Positions 46,896 through 59,919 of a stretch of 64,000 nt of DNA are shown piece by piece. Made by a program: the position numbers and the translations under genes. The DNA is taken from NCBI RefSeq assembly GCF_009730915.1, contig NC_052481.1, positions 1,798,001-1,862,000 on the forward strand, written 5' to 3'. The DNA is from Dioscorea cayenensis subsp. rotundata. Lineage: Eukaryota; Streptophyta; Magnoliopsida; Dioscoreales; Dioscoreaceae. Within the stretch, counting starts at the first letter, position 1. Each line of letters starts with the position of its first letter. The notes under the pieces are model-generated. The model saw only the letters and a list, made by a program, of their open reading frames with translations, was not told the DNA's origin and ran no database searches.

Positions 46896-46919
46896 AAGTG
46901 GGGTCCATGGACCCCACTT
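46896..46919. repeat. Perfect 24-bp palindrome
   Basis: The 12 bases aagtggggtcca are followed exactly by their reverse complement, centred on CCA/TGG at 46907/46908. A related tatggacccca occurs at 47464-47474, suggesting that both belong to a repeat family. Confidence 0.8.
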
Positions 46920-47504
46920 TTTTAAAAATTACCTTATATATTAATATGTATGTATATATCACTATGGCATCAATTAGACCCATAATAATTCCGTGTGGAA
47001 ACCATTTTAATTTTTAAGTGAGTATTTTAATGATTTTATTATTTATTATTATTTTTCAAACTTTTTACTCTTTCAAAAGCTTAGTAATTAGTATACCCTA
47101 GTTTTAACCACCAAACGACCTCTATTTTCCAAACAATTGGCATCCGGTCGCGATCTAACATCTTTTCTTCTCAATTTTTCATCTATAAGGCATAGTCTAT
47201 ATATATGTGTGTTTTTATCTAGTTATTCATACTATTAATTAATGGTTTTTTTTTTTGTTGTAATATATTGACATGATTCAATTCTACAATTTTATCTTCT
47301 TGTCTATTAATTAATGACTTCTATTTATAGAAATATGTAGTTTAGTATTATTTTAATATTATTTTTTTCAAAAACATGAACAAAAAAATTTCTATTTAAT
47401 CGAATAATAGATATGATTATTGGACAATTAATTATTTGCACGAAAAACCATTGATATACATATATGGACCCCATAGTGTAGAAATCCCCGGATCCGCCCT
47501 AACG

Positions 47505-47917
47505 CACTCGCTTTGGATAGATCAAATTTTATGAGGAAAGTGAAAGGAAAGTCTCTAATAAACTTTGTTTAATAACTCGAAAGGAAAAGGAAAAGGATAT
47601 ATAATAATATGATTTACTAATTATATCTTTATTATTAAAGAAAAAGTTACTTATGAAGTGGTGTCATATAATTAATTTAAAAAATTAAGGGTAATAAGGT
47701 CTTTTTCAAAAATTTTAAAAATCTTTACTGAGGTTCTCCTTCCCTAGCACCCCCAACCGGAGACTTGGAATAGGAGGGTTTCGGAGAGTCGTAGTTAACC
47801 ATTTCTTTTCCTTCATTAAATTAAAAACATTTATCCAAACGAGGAAGGGCCAACTCGACCCCCAAAATCTTCACTTTACTTTTACTTTCTCCTTGCACTC
47901 TCAATCCAAACATAGTG
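47505..47917. mobile_element. Putative MITE
   Basis: Ends cactcgctttggatag and (inverse) cactatgtttggattg form imperfect inverted repeats, with GA/TC-rich subterminal parts (aaagtgaaaggaaagtc against tttacttttactttct). No target duplication was found, so family and exact ends are uncertain. Confidence 0.4.
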
Positions 47918-48053
47918 ATTATACAAGACAAGAAAGATTTGATGAGCCAATTTAGTTAATGCGATAATCTTTCATAGGTGATTTGACTTTTTCAAAGTTT
48001 AACAACTTTTAACTTATATATATTTTCAATTTAATAATAAAATATTATTTAAG

Positions 48054-48093
<40 letters not shown>

Positions 48094-48096
48094 GTG

Positions 48097-48345
48097 GGTC
48101 CAATGGGCACGCACCCGACGATCACGTAATCGGTCGGGTCTATTCTACGAGTGAATCAAACTGGGGTTCAAACCGGCATCCCTAGCATGGCTTTTCTCGA
48201 GACTGACGGTTCCCGAGTCCGGGTATCGCTGAATCCGGTGGGTCAAAAATCGATTCCGAGTCTAGCTACTGATGAACCGAACCGTCAGGGTCAAACCCGC
48301 TCAATGGCCGGTTAATCGGCCCGTTCCCACCTTTGCTCTCAGCAG
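48097..48345. mobile_element. GC-rich hAT-like remnant
   Basis: It is flanked at the left by (AAT)n. The sequence is rich in CCGG-type strings (cggtcgggtc, gaaccgaaccgtcagggtc) and ends ggcccgttcccacctttg, similar to the right ends of the hAT elements here (gtgcccacctcta). Confidence 0.45.
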
Positions 48346-48907
48346 CTTGTCCACGGCCAACCAGATCTAGATTCTAGACGCCTTGCTAAACATTCTGGTT
48401 TCCTCCAAGAGCAAGCAGCCAGCCACCCTTGACTTCTTCCCTACCTCTAGTCTTTTTATACTTACACCTTGACCCAACAAACCCCTTGTAATGTGTATTT
48501 GCTTTTCTCTGCATACCTGACGAGCCACACTAGTCTCCTGTTACACTTGCGTGTTTGAAAGGTTTTTCAGTGTCTCATGTAGATAGCGTCAGAGCTCACG
48601 ACATTCCTCCATTGCATGGTTATCTTAATAGTTAATACAGAACGTTACATCGTATTATTTGAATAGTATGTAAATCCCAGGAGTATTTTAATATTCTTTT
48701 ACTGTTATTTTGTGGAAAGTTTAATAAATATAACAAATTAAATGGTCCAGGGATGGAATAATCAAACTCAACCCATGTGTTTTTGCTTTGCAGAAAGACT
48801 TTCTCCCTCTTCACTCACAACCCTCCCATTATAAATCAACCCTTCATCTCTTCACTCCCTCCACCACCACCACCACCACCATCTCCACCTCCGCCATCAT
48901 CACCATC
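48346..48907 (+). promoter_or_regulatory. Promoter and leader of the COMT pseudogene
   Basis: A TATA-like tataaat at 48831-48837 is followed by a C-rich leader with a CAC/CCA repeat just before the ATG, as in the intact COMT leader. The stretch 48440-48480 (cttccctacctctag) has AC-like content. Confidence 0.5.
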
Positions 48908-51900
48908 ATGGCCTCCTTTTCCAGTGATGCCATCGTCAACAACACCGTCTCTGAAGGTACCGACGAGCATGCATTGCTCCAAGCTCTGCAGCTCGTCAAC
49001 TCCTCCATCCTCCCACATGACCTTCAAAACAGCCTTTCGAACTCAACCTCTTCAACATCATCTCCGCCGCCTCACCCAACCCTCTCAGCCACTGAAATCA
49101 CCACCCTCCTCCCTTCCTCCACCCTTCAACCCCAATCATGCTTGACCGCATCCTCCGCCTCCTATCCAGCTACTCCATCTTCACCTGCTCTCTCCACCGA
49201 CCCCATCTCCGGCGCCACCACTCCACCTCTACGCCGCCGCCCCCGCCGTCAAAATACCCTCGCCCAAAACAAAGATGGTTTCACTCTATCCACTCTAGGC
49301 CTGTTGAACCATGACAAGGTCATAATGGAAAGCTGGGACTATCTTAAGGACGCTGTCCTTAATGGAGGGATACCCTTCAACATGGCTCACGGCATGACTT
49401 CGTTTTGAGTACCATAGGCACTGATCCAAGGTTCAACAAGGTCTTCAATGAAGCCATGAAGAACCATTCAGGCATCATAATGAAGAGGATTCTGGAGAAG
49501 TATAGAGGGTTTGATGATGTGAAGGTGCTTGTTGATGTTGGTGGTGGTGTTGGTGATACTCTTGCTCAGGGTTGTTGCTAAAGCATAAGCATATTAAGGG
49601 TATTAATTTTTGATCTCCCTCATGTTATCTCTGAAGCCCCACTTATTCCTGGTATTTCTCTCTCCCTCCCTGATATATATATATATATATTCTTAATTAT
49701 TATCTTTTATTATATTTGTTACCAATATTAAAGCATATGCACATGGAGAAAGTTAATCTATTCATCTATTCTCACTTTACTTGAGTTGACTCCCCCTATA
49801 TTAGGAGGCTATAAACATTCAACATTAGTTGGACCATTTAATAAAATGGCCTTCTGCTTTTTAATTAAACACAAATGGACGTGAGATAGTTTTAATTGTC
49901 AATAGACTGGAGAATGATCACATATGCATGCGGTGATATGATATCTTGCCGAGGTACATTGACGTGCATTTTAAATAAAAATCACGATTTTTAACTCTCA
50001 CGAATTGTTTCTTTAGTCGATAAGTTGAACTTTATTAGCATGGTTTTTACCAATAAAAATTTATTAAACTTTTAAAAATTTATTAAACTTTTTAAATAAT
50101 TTTTAAAAATATACATAGGTGTGTTTTTAATTTAAATCCTTATTTCTTTTTATAATTAACAAATTATCTTTTCCCTTTGATTATTTAACTCAAAATTTTA
50201 TTTGATATGTATTTTTAATTTATTAAAAAATTAATAATTTTAAAGAATATATTTGAATATGAAAACACAAATTTTAAAATTTTTAACTTTTAAAAATTAT
50301 TAAATCTTTAATGAAACAACTTTTAAAGCAATATATAAGTGTGGCTTTTTATTTGTATTATAATTAACAAAAACTGTTTGATTACTTAACCCAAATTTTG
50401 CTTAAAAACATAATGAATAATTTATGAGCTCGAGCGATTAGTATGAGCGAGTACATTGGAGCAGTCTTGTTGGGGGAGATGAGCACTCGTACTCCCGCTC
50501 ACGACTTTTCGATGTCATCTGCATTGGGTTATCCAATGGTTTGAAATTATAATTTAATTCTTACTTATCTTCTTCACTATTTCACCCGAGCTCACCTTAA
50601 TCAGGTTTTGATGAGTTTGTGCAATCCATAATGGTTTATTAAGGTTGGGGTGACCCCAAATGGTCTCTTTAATATAGTGGTTTAATGAAACTGTTTGGTT
50701 TTGAAAAATCCACTAGAGAAGTGAAGGATGGTTGAGCAGGCTCCCCAAAATGAGGGTGAACTTGTCACTCGGAAGAGGATGAAAATTTTAAATAAAATTA
50801 TGTAGGTAAAATACTAATTTTTAAAAATTATATATGGATGCCTTCAACATTTTTGTTTTAAAAAATGAAGTTATTGGATATATAAAATTTTTGTAGGAAT
50901 CTATTTTAAATGTTTTAAGGCACTTGATTTTAATGTAAGAGATCAAATCCTTTTCAGTACATAGTTGGGGTGTACTAACAAAAGCATATATATTTAAAGG
51001 TGACGTTGTTTGCGTGTGAGTTTTAAAGTGGTTTTCTGTTTTGTTATGTGTTTTTGACAAAGGTGTGGAGCACGTTGGTGGAGATATGTTAATAATAGTA
51101 TTCCAAAGGAGATGCCATTTTGATGAAGAGTGTGTGTCTCTCTTTCTCTTCGTTTCTGCATCATAAAGAAAGAAAGAAAATATCACATGGGTGCACTGGA
51201 TACAGATACATACTGTATGAGTATTTTTATAGGATATGGATATTTACTGATTGGGTATATTAATATTTACAACTATGCAGCGTTTATTATAATAAATATA
51301 TAGATTACTAAAAACTCAGATTATGTTATATGATCCAGTAAAAACAAGACTAATTTCAATTAATTTGTAAAAATATTATTAATTATGTGTGTTCTATAAA
51401 TTATCTGAAATCTATCAGAATATGTACATATTTTGATTTAAAACTTACTTGCTACATATTTCTGTATAATAATGTGTTACTAAACAAACATTAGTAATAA
51501 TCTAGGCCGGAAGTGGATGGAAAACCCTTATCTTTTTGTATCTTGTATACATTAAATTATTTAATATGTATATTTAATTAACCAGTATGGTTTATGTTCT
51601 TTATTATTAATATAAATAAATATTAATAATGTGTTACGAATTTTTCAATTAATGATTTCTACATGATTGGAGTGATGAGGATGGACTTTAAAATACTACA
51701 GAAAAATTGGGAAAACTCTGCTAAAATGGAAAATTGATATCAGTAGAATACATACATCCGACGACTCTAATGCTACAAATATAACACAATATTTGTCTAG
51801 TTTTGGATATAGCCATGTTAGCATATAATCCTGGCGGTAAAGAAAGAAGACTACTACAAGAGTTTGAATCAATGGCCCAAACAGATTGGTTTTCTTCAAT

Positions 51901-51946
51901 CAAACCTAAGTTCAATTTAACCGGTCTTCGGCTTATTGAACTCTAA
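48908..51946 (+). pseudogene. COMT pseudogene (tandem copy of the intact COMT)
   Basis: The copy follows the intact gene along all three exons: exon 1 about 48908-49652, exon 2 remnant 51062-51130, exon 3 51655-51946. Relative to the intact gene it has extra bases near 49013-49015, 49035-49037, 49404-49407, 49569-49571, 49583 and 49606-49609, and a lost base in the run near 49119. The SAM motif reads [11 protein letters not shown]. Exon 2 is scrambled (atgttaataatagtattcc). The exon 3 acceptor AG and Trp codon are lost; the His-Asp-Trp core remains (ttctacatgattggagt). Exon 1 is much better preserved than exon 3. The copy cannot make a methyltransferase. The intron 1/intron 2 sizes are reversed compared with the functional gene. 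Confidence 0.93.
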
Positions 51947-52200
51947 ATAAATAGTTTTATATTATGCCTGTCTATGTCTTTGTTGGAGTCTTAAATCTTA
52001 TTTTAGTTTAGCCGGTGTTTGGCTTGATTTACTCTATGAATAAAATAGTTTTTTATATTTTGTCTCTGTCCATGTCTTTGGTGAGTCCTGAAACCTTATT
52101 TGAACAGCCGGTGTTTGAATTATTTGGTTTTACTTTTACAAATAAATGTTATTATGTTTTGTCTATCAATGCTTTTATTGAATCTTGAAATTTGAGTTTG
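51920..52200 (+). repeat. Threefold tandem repeat of the pseudogene 3' end
   Basis: Units begin gccgg at 51920, 52011 and 52107 (ccggtcttcggcttattgaa, gccggtgtttggcttgattt, gccggtgtttgaattatttg). Each continues through an aaataaatag-like and a gtctatgtcttt-like segment. The unit is the final codons plus the start of the 3' UTR. Confidence 0.75.
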
Positions 52201-52380
52201 TGGTTGGAGTTGCTCAATAGAATGAGACAGGATGAGGAGCAGTGTTTGCACCTCACCTAGCCCACCATACCCAAATGGTGGTGACTAAACTCTACAATCG
52301 CTACCTCGGTTTTCTGTTTTCTTCATCCTTGGCGCACATATTTTTTATTTTTTTTTTTTCAATATGTAATACGTAACTGA
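52201..52380. other. Spacer before gap 3
   Basis: Nothing recognised. Confidence 0.4.
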
Positions 52381-53380
52381 NNNNNNNNNNNNNNNNNNNN
52401 NNNNNNNNNNNNNNNNNNNNNNNNNNNNNNNNNNNNNNNNNNNNNNNNNNNNNNNNNNNNNNNNNNNNNNNNNNNNNNNNNNNNNNNNNNNNNNNNNNNN
52501 NNNNNNNNNNNNNNNNNNNNNNNNNNNNNNNNNNNNNNNNNNNNNNNNNNNNNNNNNNNNNNNNNNNNNNNNNNNNNNNNNNNNNNNNNNNNNNNNNNNN
52601 NNNNNNNNNNNNNNNNNNNNNNNNNNNNNNNNNNNNNNNNNNNNNNNNNNNNNNNNNNNNNNNNNNNNNNNNNNNNNNNNNNNNNNNNNNNNNNNNNNNN
52701 NNNNNNNNNNNNNNNNNNNNNNNNNNNNNNNNNNNNNNNNNNNNNNNNNNNNNNNNNNNNNNNNNNNNNNNNNNNNNNNNNNNNNNNNNNNNNNNNNNNN
52801 NNNNNNNNNNNNNNNNNNNNNNNNNNNNNNNNNNNNNNNNNNNNNNNNNNNNNNNNNNNNNNNNNNNNNNNNNNNNNNNNNNNNNNNNNNNNNNNNNNNN
52901 NNNNNNNNNNNNNNNNNNNNNNNNNNNNNNNNNNNNNNNNNNNNNNNNNNNNNNNNNNNNNNNNNNNNNNNNNNNNNNNNNNNNNNNNNNNNNNNNNNNN
53001 NNNNNNNNNNNNNNNNNNNNNNNNNNNNNNNNNNNNNNNNNNNNNNNNNNNNNNNNNNNNNNNNNNNNNNNNNNNNNNNNNNNNNNNNNNNNNNNNNNNN
53101 NNNNNNNNNNNNNNNNNNNNNNNNNNNNNNNNNNNNNNNNNNNNNNNNNNNNNNNNNNNNNNNNNNNNNNNNNNNNNNNNNNNNNNNNNNNNNNNNNNNN
53201 NNNNNNNNNNNNNNNNNNNNNNNNNNNNNNNNNNNNNNNNNNNNNNNNNNNNNNNNNNNNNNNNNNNNNNNNNNNNNNNNNNNNNNNNNNNNNNNNNNNN
53301 NNNNNNNNNNNNNNNNNNNNNNNNNNNNNNNNNNNNNNNNNNNNNNNNNNNNNNNNNNNNNNNNNNNNNNNNNNNNNNNN
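52381..53380. other. Assembly gap, 1000 N
   Basis: Exactly 1000 N. Confidence 0.99.
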
Positions 53381-53699
53381 TTGATTGATTATATAAACCA
53401 GCTTCGTATGACTTTCTTTATTCGTGATCATCTGTTTGTAGAAACTGTGGTTTTTACATTATTAATGATAATAGCGGGTCAGTTTTACGTCCAGATGGGT
53501 CTTGTGCACGTCACACCAGATTTTGAAATGGGGACGTCACACTTAGATGATAGATTTCTCTATATATATATACACATAATTATATATCTGTAGCATGTTC
53601 CTTCATGGGGAAAGACGTATGAAGGATCACGTAAGAGTTAGTCTTGTGTCAATGTCTCTCAATATATATATGTATATATAAATATAAATGTGACTAGCT

Positions 53700-53700
<1 letters not shown>
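53381..53700. other. Spacer, no gene
   Basis: The short open frame (MIDYINQLRMTFFIRDHLF...) has no recognisable motif. Confidence 0.4.
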
Positions 53701-53743
<43 letters not shown>

Positions 53744-53856
53744 GGTGATATTCATGGTTGTTATGGAGTGCCGTTTCCAACCTTCCTTTTTATATATTTA
53801 AAGTGGCATACGTAGAGAGAAAGAGAAAGAGAAAGAGAAAGAGAATGAGAATATCA

Positions 53857-53909
<53 letters not shown>

Positions 53910-54062
53910 CACAAGAAGAAGAAGAAGAAGAAGAAGAAGAAGAAGAAGAATAAGAGGGTGTTCATTTTGATTGATGGAAGGTAATGACACACCTAATTGA
54001 CATGAGGGGTCTTGCTTGAATGGATAGCAAAACAAGATATATATATATATATATATATATAT

Positions 54063-54126
<64 letters not shown>

Positions 54127-54300
54127 AGAAGAAATGATTAAGCATTACTTTAGGGAGGAGCAAAGGGGAGTTAAGGCCTAACATGGATGTGAATGTGAGC
54201 TTTTGAAGTTGAAGAAGAAGAAGAAGAATAAGAATAATAAGTGGTGGTAGTAGTAGCAGTAGTAGTACTAGAAGAAGAAGAAGGAGAAAAGGAGAGGTTG
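53701..54300. repeat. Microsatellite cluster
   Basis: In order: (TA)n 53703-53741, (GAGAAA)n 53816-53846, (AAT)n 53860-53909, (GAA)n 53914-53950, (TA)n 54038-54063, (GA)n 54065-54119, GAA-rich 54211-54290. Different motifs lie within 600 bases. Confidence 0.95.
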
Positions 54301-54354
54301 GTTAGGCTATTTAGTCCCTTTGAAGTTTGGATGAAAAGTCCTTATCATAATACT

Positions 54355-54393
<39 letters not shown>

Positions 54394-55453
54394 TTATAAT
54401 ATATGTTTCTTTGAATAGAGTCCTCATATATGTTTCTTTGAATAGAGTCCTCATGTTAACTTTGTAATTCTCACCTTCCTCTTTATTCATCTTTTAAAGA
54501 GAGGGAGTGCCTAACTAAATGTATCATATGATTTACTTTATTTTTTTTACTTTTTCTTTCTTTGTCAATATGAAATAATAAATGTCAAGATCTAGCTAAT
54601 TTGCAAACAAAATCCATGGTAATACACATTATAATTATTTTTATGTTTTTATAATAATAAAATAATCAAGTTTATATAAAGATGTAATGTGAAATTTTTC
54701 TTTTTTCTGTTTTTCGTCCTTACTTCTATTCTCTTTTATCTCTTTATTAACGATTTTATTTTTAAATGATATGAATATTTTTTATGAAAAGTATTTCTTG
54801 TTAGTTGAATATGTTATTGGTTTAATTACCCCTAAATGATCATATATATATATATAAATTATTTTCAATGAATTATTTTTTGATTTATATATATATATAA
54901 ACTATATGGTATTAATATATGAGAAAATGTCTATTTTTATTTGAGAAAATAATGAGGAGTACTAATTAGTTCATTGATTTGATATACATCATACTAAAAA
55001 CGCATATATCATAAAAGACAAAATTAGGTTGTTGTGGTGGACATAGATAGATATATATATAGATGTTATATATATAGAGAGAGAGAGGGAGAGATAATGA
55101 TATATAATTTGAATGAAAGAAATACTAGAGATCTATATATCTAGCTAGTAATAATATTTACTTAAGTTTATTTGACACTTTAAGAATCACTTTATTTATT
55201 TGGAGTGTAGAATAAGAAGAATCTAAGAAAAAAGAGAAAAGTAATATATATATTTTATATACAATGGAAGCAACAAACTAAAGTGAAACTACAACAAGAA
55301 GAAGCAAGCATACTAAAGCAAGAATCCAAATAAGATTAACATTTATATTATTTATATGTAAACATGCATAGAAAGAGTTTGCACCTTCTGTTGAAATGAT
55401 CTTGTCACCCTTTCCCTTTCTATATATATCTTATGCATTGTTAGGTTATTTAA

Positions 55454-55496
<43 letters not shown>

Positions 55497-56718
55497 GAAA
55501 ATGACTTTGTATTCTATTATTTGTGATATTAGGGACCTTTGAGTTTAAGAAAAAATGCTTAGCTTGTGGAATAAACATTTCCAATACATATAACTAATTT
55601 TGATTCATTTATATGTATATACACACAATGAATTGGTATTATGTAGGGATGAAAATACATATACAATAAATTTTTTTACCAAACAACAAAATCATATTAT
55701 TATCCATATGTCCTTACATATAAATATAAAACTATAATCTTTTCGGCTTAGCTATGCAAAATAACTTTTTTTATCGTCTCTCCCTTTAACCGGTTATGTA
55801 TCTTATATTTTTTAAATATTAGTATTATAAAGAAACTTTGATTTTGCTTTTAAATGTATTTAAGAGTAATTTTATAGTTTAAAAACATTTGTACAAACAC
55901 ACAAACCGCAAATAACATCATCATAAATGTTTAACTTGCGAAGAAAATTACTTATAAATTACGCATTTAACAAAAAATCTCCCATAAAAGCACTTTTAGA
56001 AAAATACACACAAAAATTATGAGTTAAACATTTCTGTTAGAGATGAATCCAAAGTGGTCTATATTATCAATCAAAAAATAAATAGCACTTTTGGAAAAAT
56101 ACACAAAAAAATTATAAGTTAAACATTTCGGTTAGAGATGAATCCAAAATGGTCTATATCAACCAAAAAATAAATAAATAAATTGAGCTATCAACTTGTG
56201 CAAGGAAAAAAAAATCAGGTTATATATATATATATCCTCTATAAACGTTCATAAATAAATAAATATATATATATATCCTCCATTGACGTTTATAAATAAA
56301 AAATCTATAAACGTCTAATTATCAGCCGTTAAATCTCAATCCAATGGCCAACATTGATAAACAATAATTACTTTAATGATATATACAGTAATTATTGTTG
56401 GAATACAGTAATTGTTGTCACCAATGTCACGATCCAAAGGCTGATAATTGTTCAAATATTTTTTTTAATTCTAAAAAAATTATTATTTTTTTAAAATTAA
56501 TTTCTATTTTTTTACGTGCCCAAGACTTAAAATTTGTAAAATAAAATAAAATAAAACAAATCAAAACTATAGGTGAAAAATAACACATCACAGACTGTTA
56601 GTCAAAGCATGATTCTATTTTGTCATTATTATTAACTTCATTTGGTTGACACTCTTTCATATCCTTGTCCTCTCACTTGTGAGTTGTGATGGAGAAATCA
56701 TAGCCACAAAATACCAAT

Positions 56719-56751
<33 letters not shown>

Positions 56752-56993
56752 ATGCAACTTTCACCATGTTTCTAAATTTTTCAATGTATATTTAGAAAAA
56801 TTGTAAAAGTTGCATTATATATATATATATATATAAAGCCACAGTTTATAAAACAACATGCATTGTCAATTTTCATTTTTATTAGAAAAAAAAACTAAAA
56901 AGATATAAGCACACCACATAAAATAAAACATACAAGTTATGAAAATTACTAAAAGATACACAGTAATATATAACTTAAACTCAAAGCATAAGC
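54301..56993. other. AT-rich intergenic DNA
   Basis: No gene. It contains (TC)n at 54360-54389, (AAT)n at 55455-55494, a tandem duplication of about 95 bp (55989-56083 and 56084-56175, sharing gttaaacattt and gagatgaatccaaa), and a hairpin between TA arrays at 56725-56835. Confidence 0.55.
56751..56815. repeat. Inverted repeat between two (TA)n arrays
   Basis: aatgcaacttt at the left pairs with aaagttgcatt at the right, and the inner parts (tttctaaattttt against tttagaaaaatt) also pair. It could be a small MITE inserted at TA or a self-complementary expansion. Confidence 0.65.
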
Positions 56994-59919
56994 TTAGTTT
57001 GATGCATTTTCAGCAAAGGCACCCCTAGCTTGTTTGCAAGCATGCTCCGGCATGAGATTGTCAGTCGCCGCTCTCTTCGGTCGCAACTAAACATGGATTC
57101 GAACATGAAAAGATGCCGATGAGAAAGATTAAAGAAAAACATAGTATCGGTTTAGTAAAGATAAAAAAGGAAAGATCGATGTTTTCAGTGTGCACCTTCT
57201 CGTCAGCTTTCTGATAAAATTGTCTTAGTAGAATGTTCGTCTCTTCAGTTGATATCACTGCAAAGATTAGAGGAAAATTTGTTAAGTCTGCACACCTGAT
57301 CACATATCTCACTCGACAGGCTCTGGAAAACAGTTAGAGATTTAATAGCATAAGTAATGTTAATGTCTTTCCGACCATAAGTCCTTTAAGGGAAACAGAT
57401 TTCACTAACAGACCTTAAATAAGTCGAATAACAAGTATGAAAGCCACACTTGTTCCGTACATGGTACATGGATGATCGGTTGATCGTTTCTGTTTGTGTC
57501 TCCTTATTAAAAGTCATCACTTGAAGGGCTTTCAGCATTACTCAACTTCTCTTTTGTTTTCAGAATCATTCATTGATAAAATAGTAAAATAGCAATTGAG
57601 TTTAGCATGGCAAATTATAATTAAAATCCTGCCTTGATGCATTGCAAAAACAATAGATGGACAAGTATCAGGCAGCATTTATGTTAAATGATCCATATGC
57701 ACAAATTTGGAGTTCTGTTTTCTGCTAAATTAACATTACGGTTAATGTCTAGAAACTCCAGCCGGCTATTATTTTACTAGATTACTCTGAGGTTGCTCTA
57801 ATGGCCTTTTCTGGATAATAAGAACAGCCGAGGTCAGGCCTTAACATGCACATGAAAACACAAAACAGAGGGTATAGTTCAAAGACAAATAGTGTACTTT
57901 CACTTTAAAAGAAATCTGAGGATAAAAAGATCTTGGGCTTAAGCCACTTCAACAAATTGTATAATTGTACTTAGACAAGTTCACATGTAGTAACAGGGAA
58001 AAAAATTGTTGTGTGACTTCACCTAATAACATAATTGCAAAGGTGAAATCCATTATCAAACTCATAGTTTCAAGAGATTCATATCTCATTATCAATGTTG
58101 AAGATTTTACAAAACAAAATCCCTATGAGCTGGCTATTCAAAAATGGATATGTTTAATGGAGCATAAATTGCAGCTTAAACATGTACAGAGTAGAGAAGA
58201 ACCAAATTTAGATGGTAAGTTCTCAAGCAAAATATGATATGCTCAGATAAACGCACATTCCTTCAACAGGCAAAGACCAAGAGAATCAGGTAACAAATGA
58301 AAGTTATGACTAGTGCATCTTAGAGCATCTAATAACGGCTGACACATACATCAACAGGAAAGATTTGAAATCTAGAGTTATAGAGTCAAACAGGCATAAT
58401 TAGGAAATGACTTCATGGCTAGGATCATGAACTTATAACTTAGGCTTCTAATTATCACAATAAGGCACTGGATGAGCTCATATCAACAGTTACAAATAAA
58501 AAGACGAGGATCACTGGTAAAAAGCAAGATATAAACGAAATTAAGTTAATTCCTTAAAAGTCCCTCTTTTATTTTTAATCATGATTGACTAGAGCAAGTA
58601 TTATTACCTACAGACAACCATATTAGATATTAAATTCTTGTTATTAACAAACAACAATCACAACCTTGTTTAAACTAAAACATGTTTCTCAAATTGGCAA
58701 GTCCCAACAAATTCAAAGCTAATTTTCTCAACTCGACATGCATAACTCTATGCCGTTCAAGTAAAGATATAGTCAAAAACATTGTATCAAAATGTCAAAC
58801 AATAAAAATTTCAAAAAAAGCACAAACACATTTAGGAAAAAGTTGGATAAACCATACATAATTACAAAGTATACGCTAAAAACTTAAATGTTTAGATAAA
58901 GTGAAACAGTCACCCTTAATTATTGCTTTAACATTCAGCAGAGAGAAAAAATTACTACCTTGATCGGGTGGTGGCATTACCCTGTTATGTGTAGGACGAT
59001 AAGTGACAAGTCTCAGTTTCTAAAAAGAGACAGGAAAAAAAAAAGTTAGAGAGCGAGACGAGACAAGCAAATACTAAGATAAGTTTATCATCACCAAATC
59101 ATGATCTGTAAATATGAACACACAATGTGATGCAAAAATACAGATAGACATCAGGAAAAACAAGTTATCAAAGATAATTCAATTGTATATTGAATAAAAG
59201 CACACAAGAGGACAAGTGATAGTCCTCAAATTTTCAAGCTTTAAGGAATGCCCATGCTACTCCAACAATTTTATTTAAACAAGAGCGTTGTAGGAGAGAC
59301 AATATGTAAAAAAAAATCTTCTAGGAATAAATTCAGCAATGCCCTAAACCTAAACAAAAGAACGAAGTAACCCAAATTTGATTTCCTTTCTGAGTAACTA
59401 CTATCAGATTTATCATCAACTAGTTTGTTTAACTAGGAATTTTAATTTTATTGTTTCAATACTTGATTCATGAAGCAAATAAGATAGATAAGAAAATGTA
59501 TCAATAAAACTTCCTCCTTTTTCCCCCTTTTTCATTCCCTTCCCTTCCCTTCAATCTAAAAAAAAACCCATATAATCACATTCTCCCCCAACCTTAAACA
59601 GCGAAAACAAAGCCAAATTAGCCAAATTCACAGATAAAACCAAGCAAAACCACACATCCTCCTCCTCTGCTCTCCCTCATCCACTCGCAAGCGAAAAACA
59701 AAAAAAGCCACAGAATCAAGTAAAAAGGAACAAGCTTTGAAACATCAAAACTAGTAAAATCAAGAACAAAAGCATAAAAACCCTTAAAAAACCATTAAGA
59801 AATCAAAGAATGAAACAATTTGCAGAGAAGCTCACAGATGGCTGAGAGGGGTCGGATGGGCGAAGCTGGCTGAAGTTGAGGGGATCGTAGGAAGGCCAGT
59901 CACCGAAGACAGACCCCAT
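56994..59919 (-). CDS. DDA1: DDA1, DET1/DDB1-associated subunit of CRL4 ligases
   Basis: Four exons join in frame on the minus strand: 59919-59836, 59019-58959, 57257-57196 and 57086-56994, giving 99 aa. The sequence starts MGSVFGDWPSYDPLNFSQLR, continues TYRPTHNRVMPPPDQ and has the family core STEETNILLRQFYQKADEK, then a basic LRPKRAA tail. Human DDA1 is about 100 aa, so length fits. DDA1 sits with DDB1, DET1 and COP10 in CUL4-based ubiquitin ligases; in Arabidopsis it helps turn over ABA receptors and acts in light signalling (family knowledge). The 5' leader (59920-60085) is GA-rich in mRNA sense. It lies on the same strand as the Rab gene, about 1.5 kb downstream of the Rab stop. Confidence 0.93.

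Noticed and set aside
48777-49145. Proline/serine-rich 122-codon frame at the COMT pseudogene start
   Set aside because: It is a shifted reading of the leader and exon 1; the conserved frame starts at 48908.
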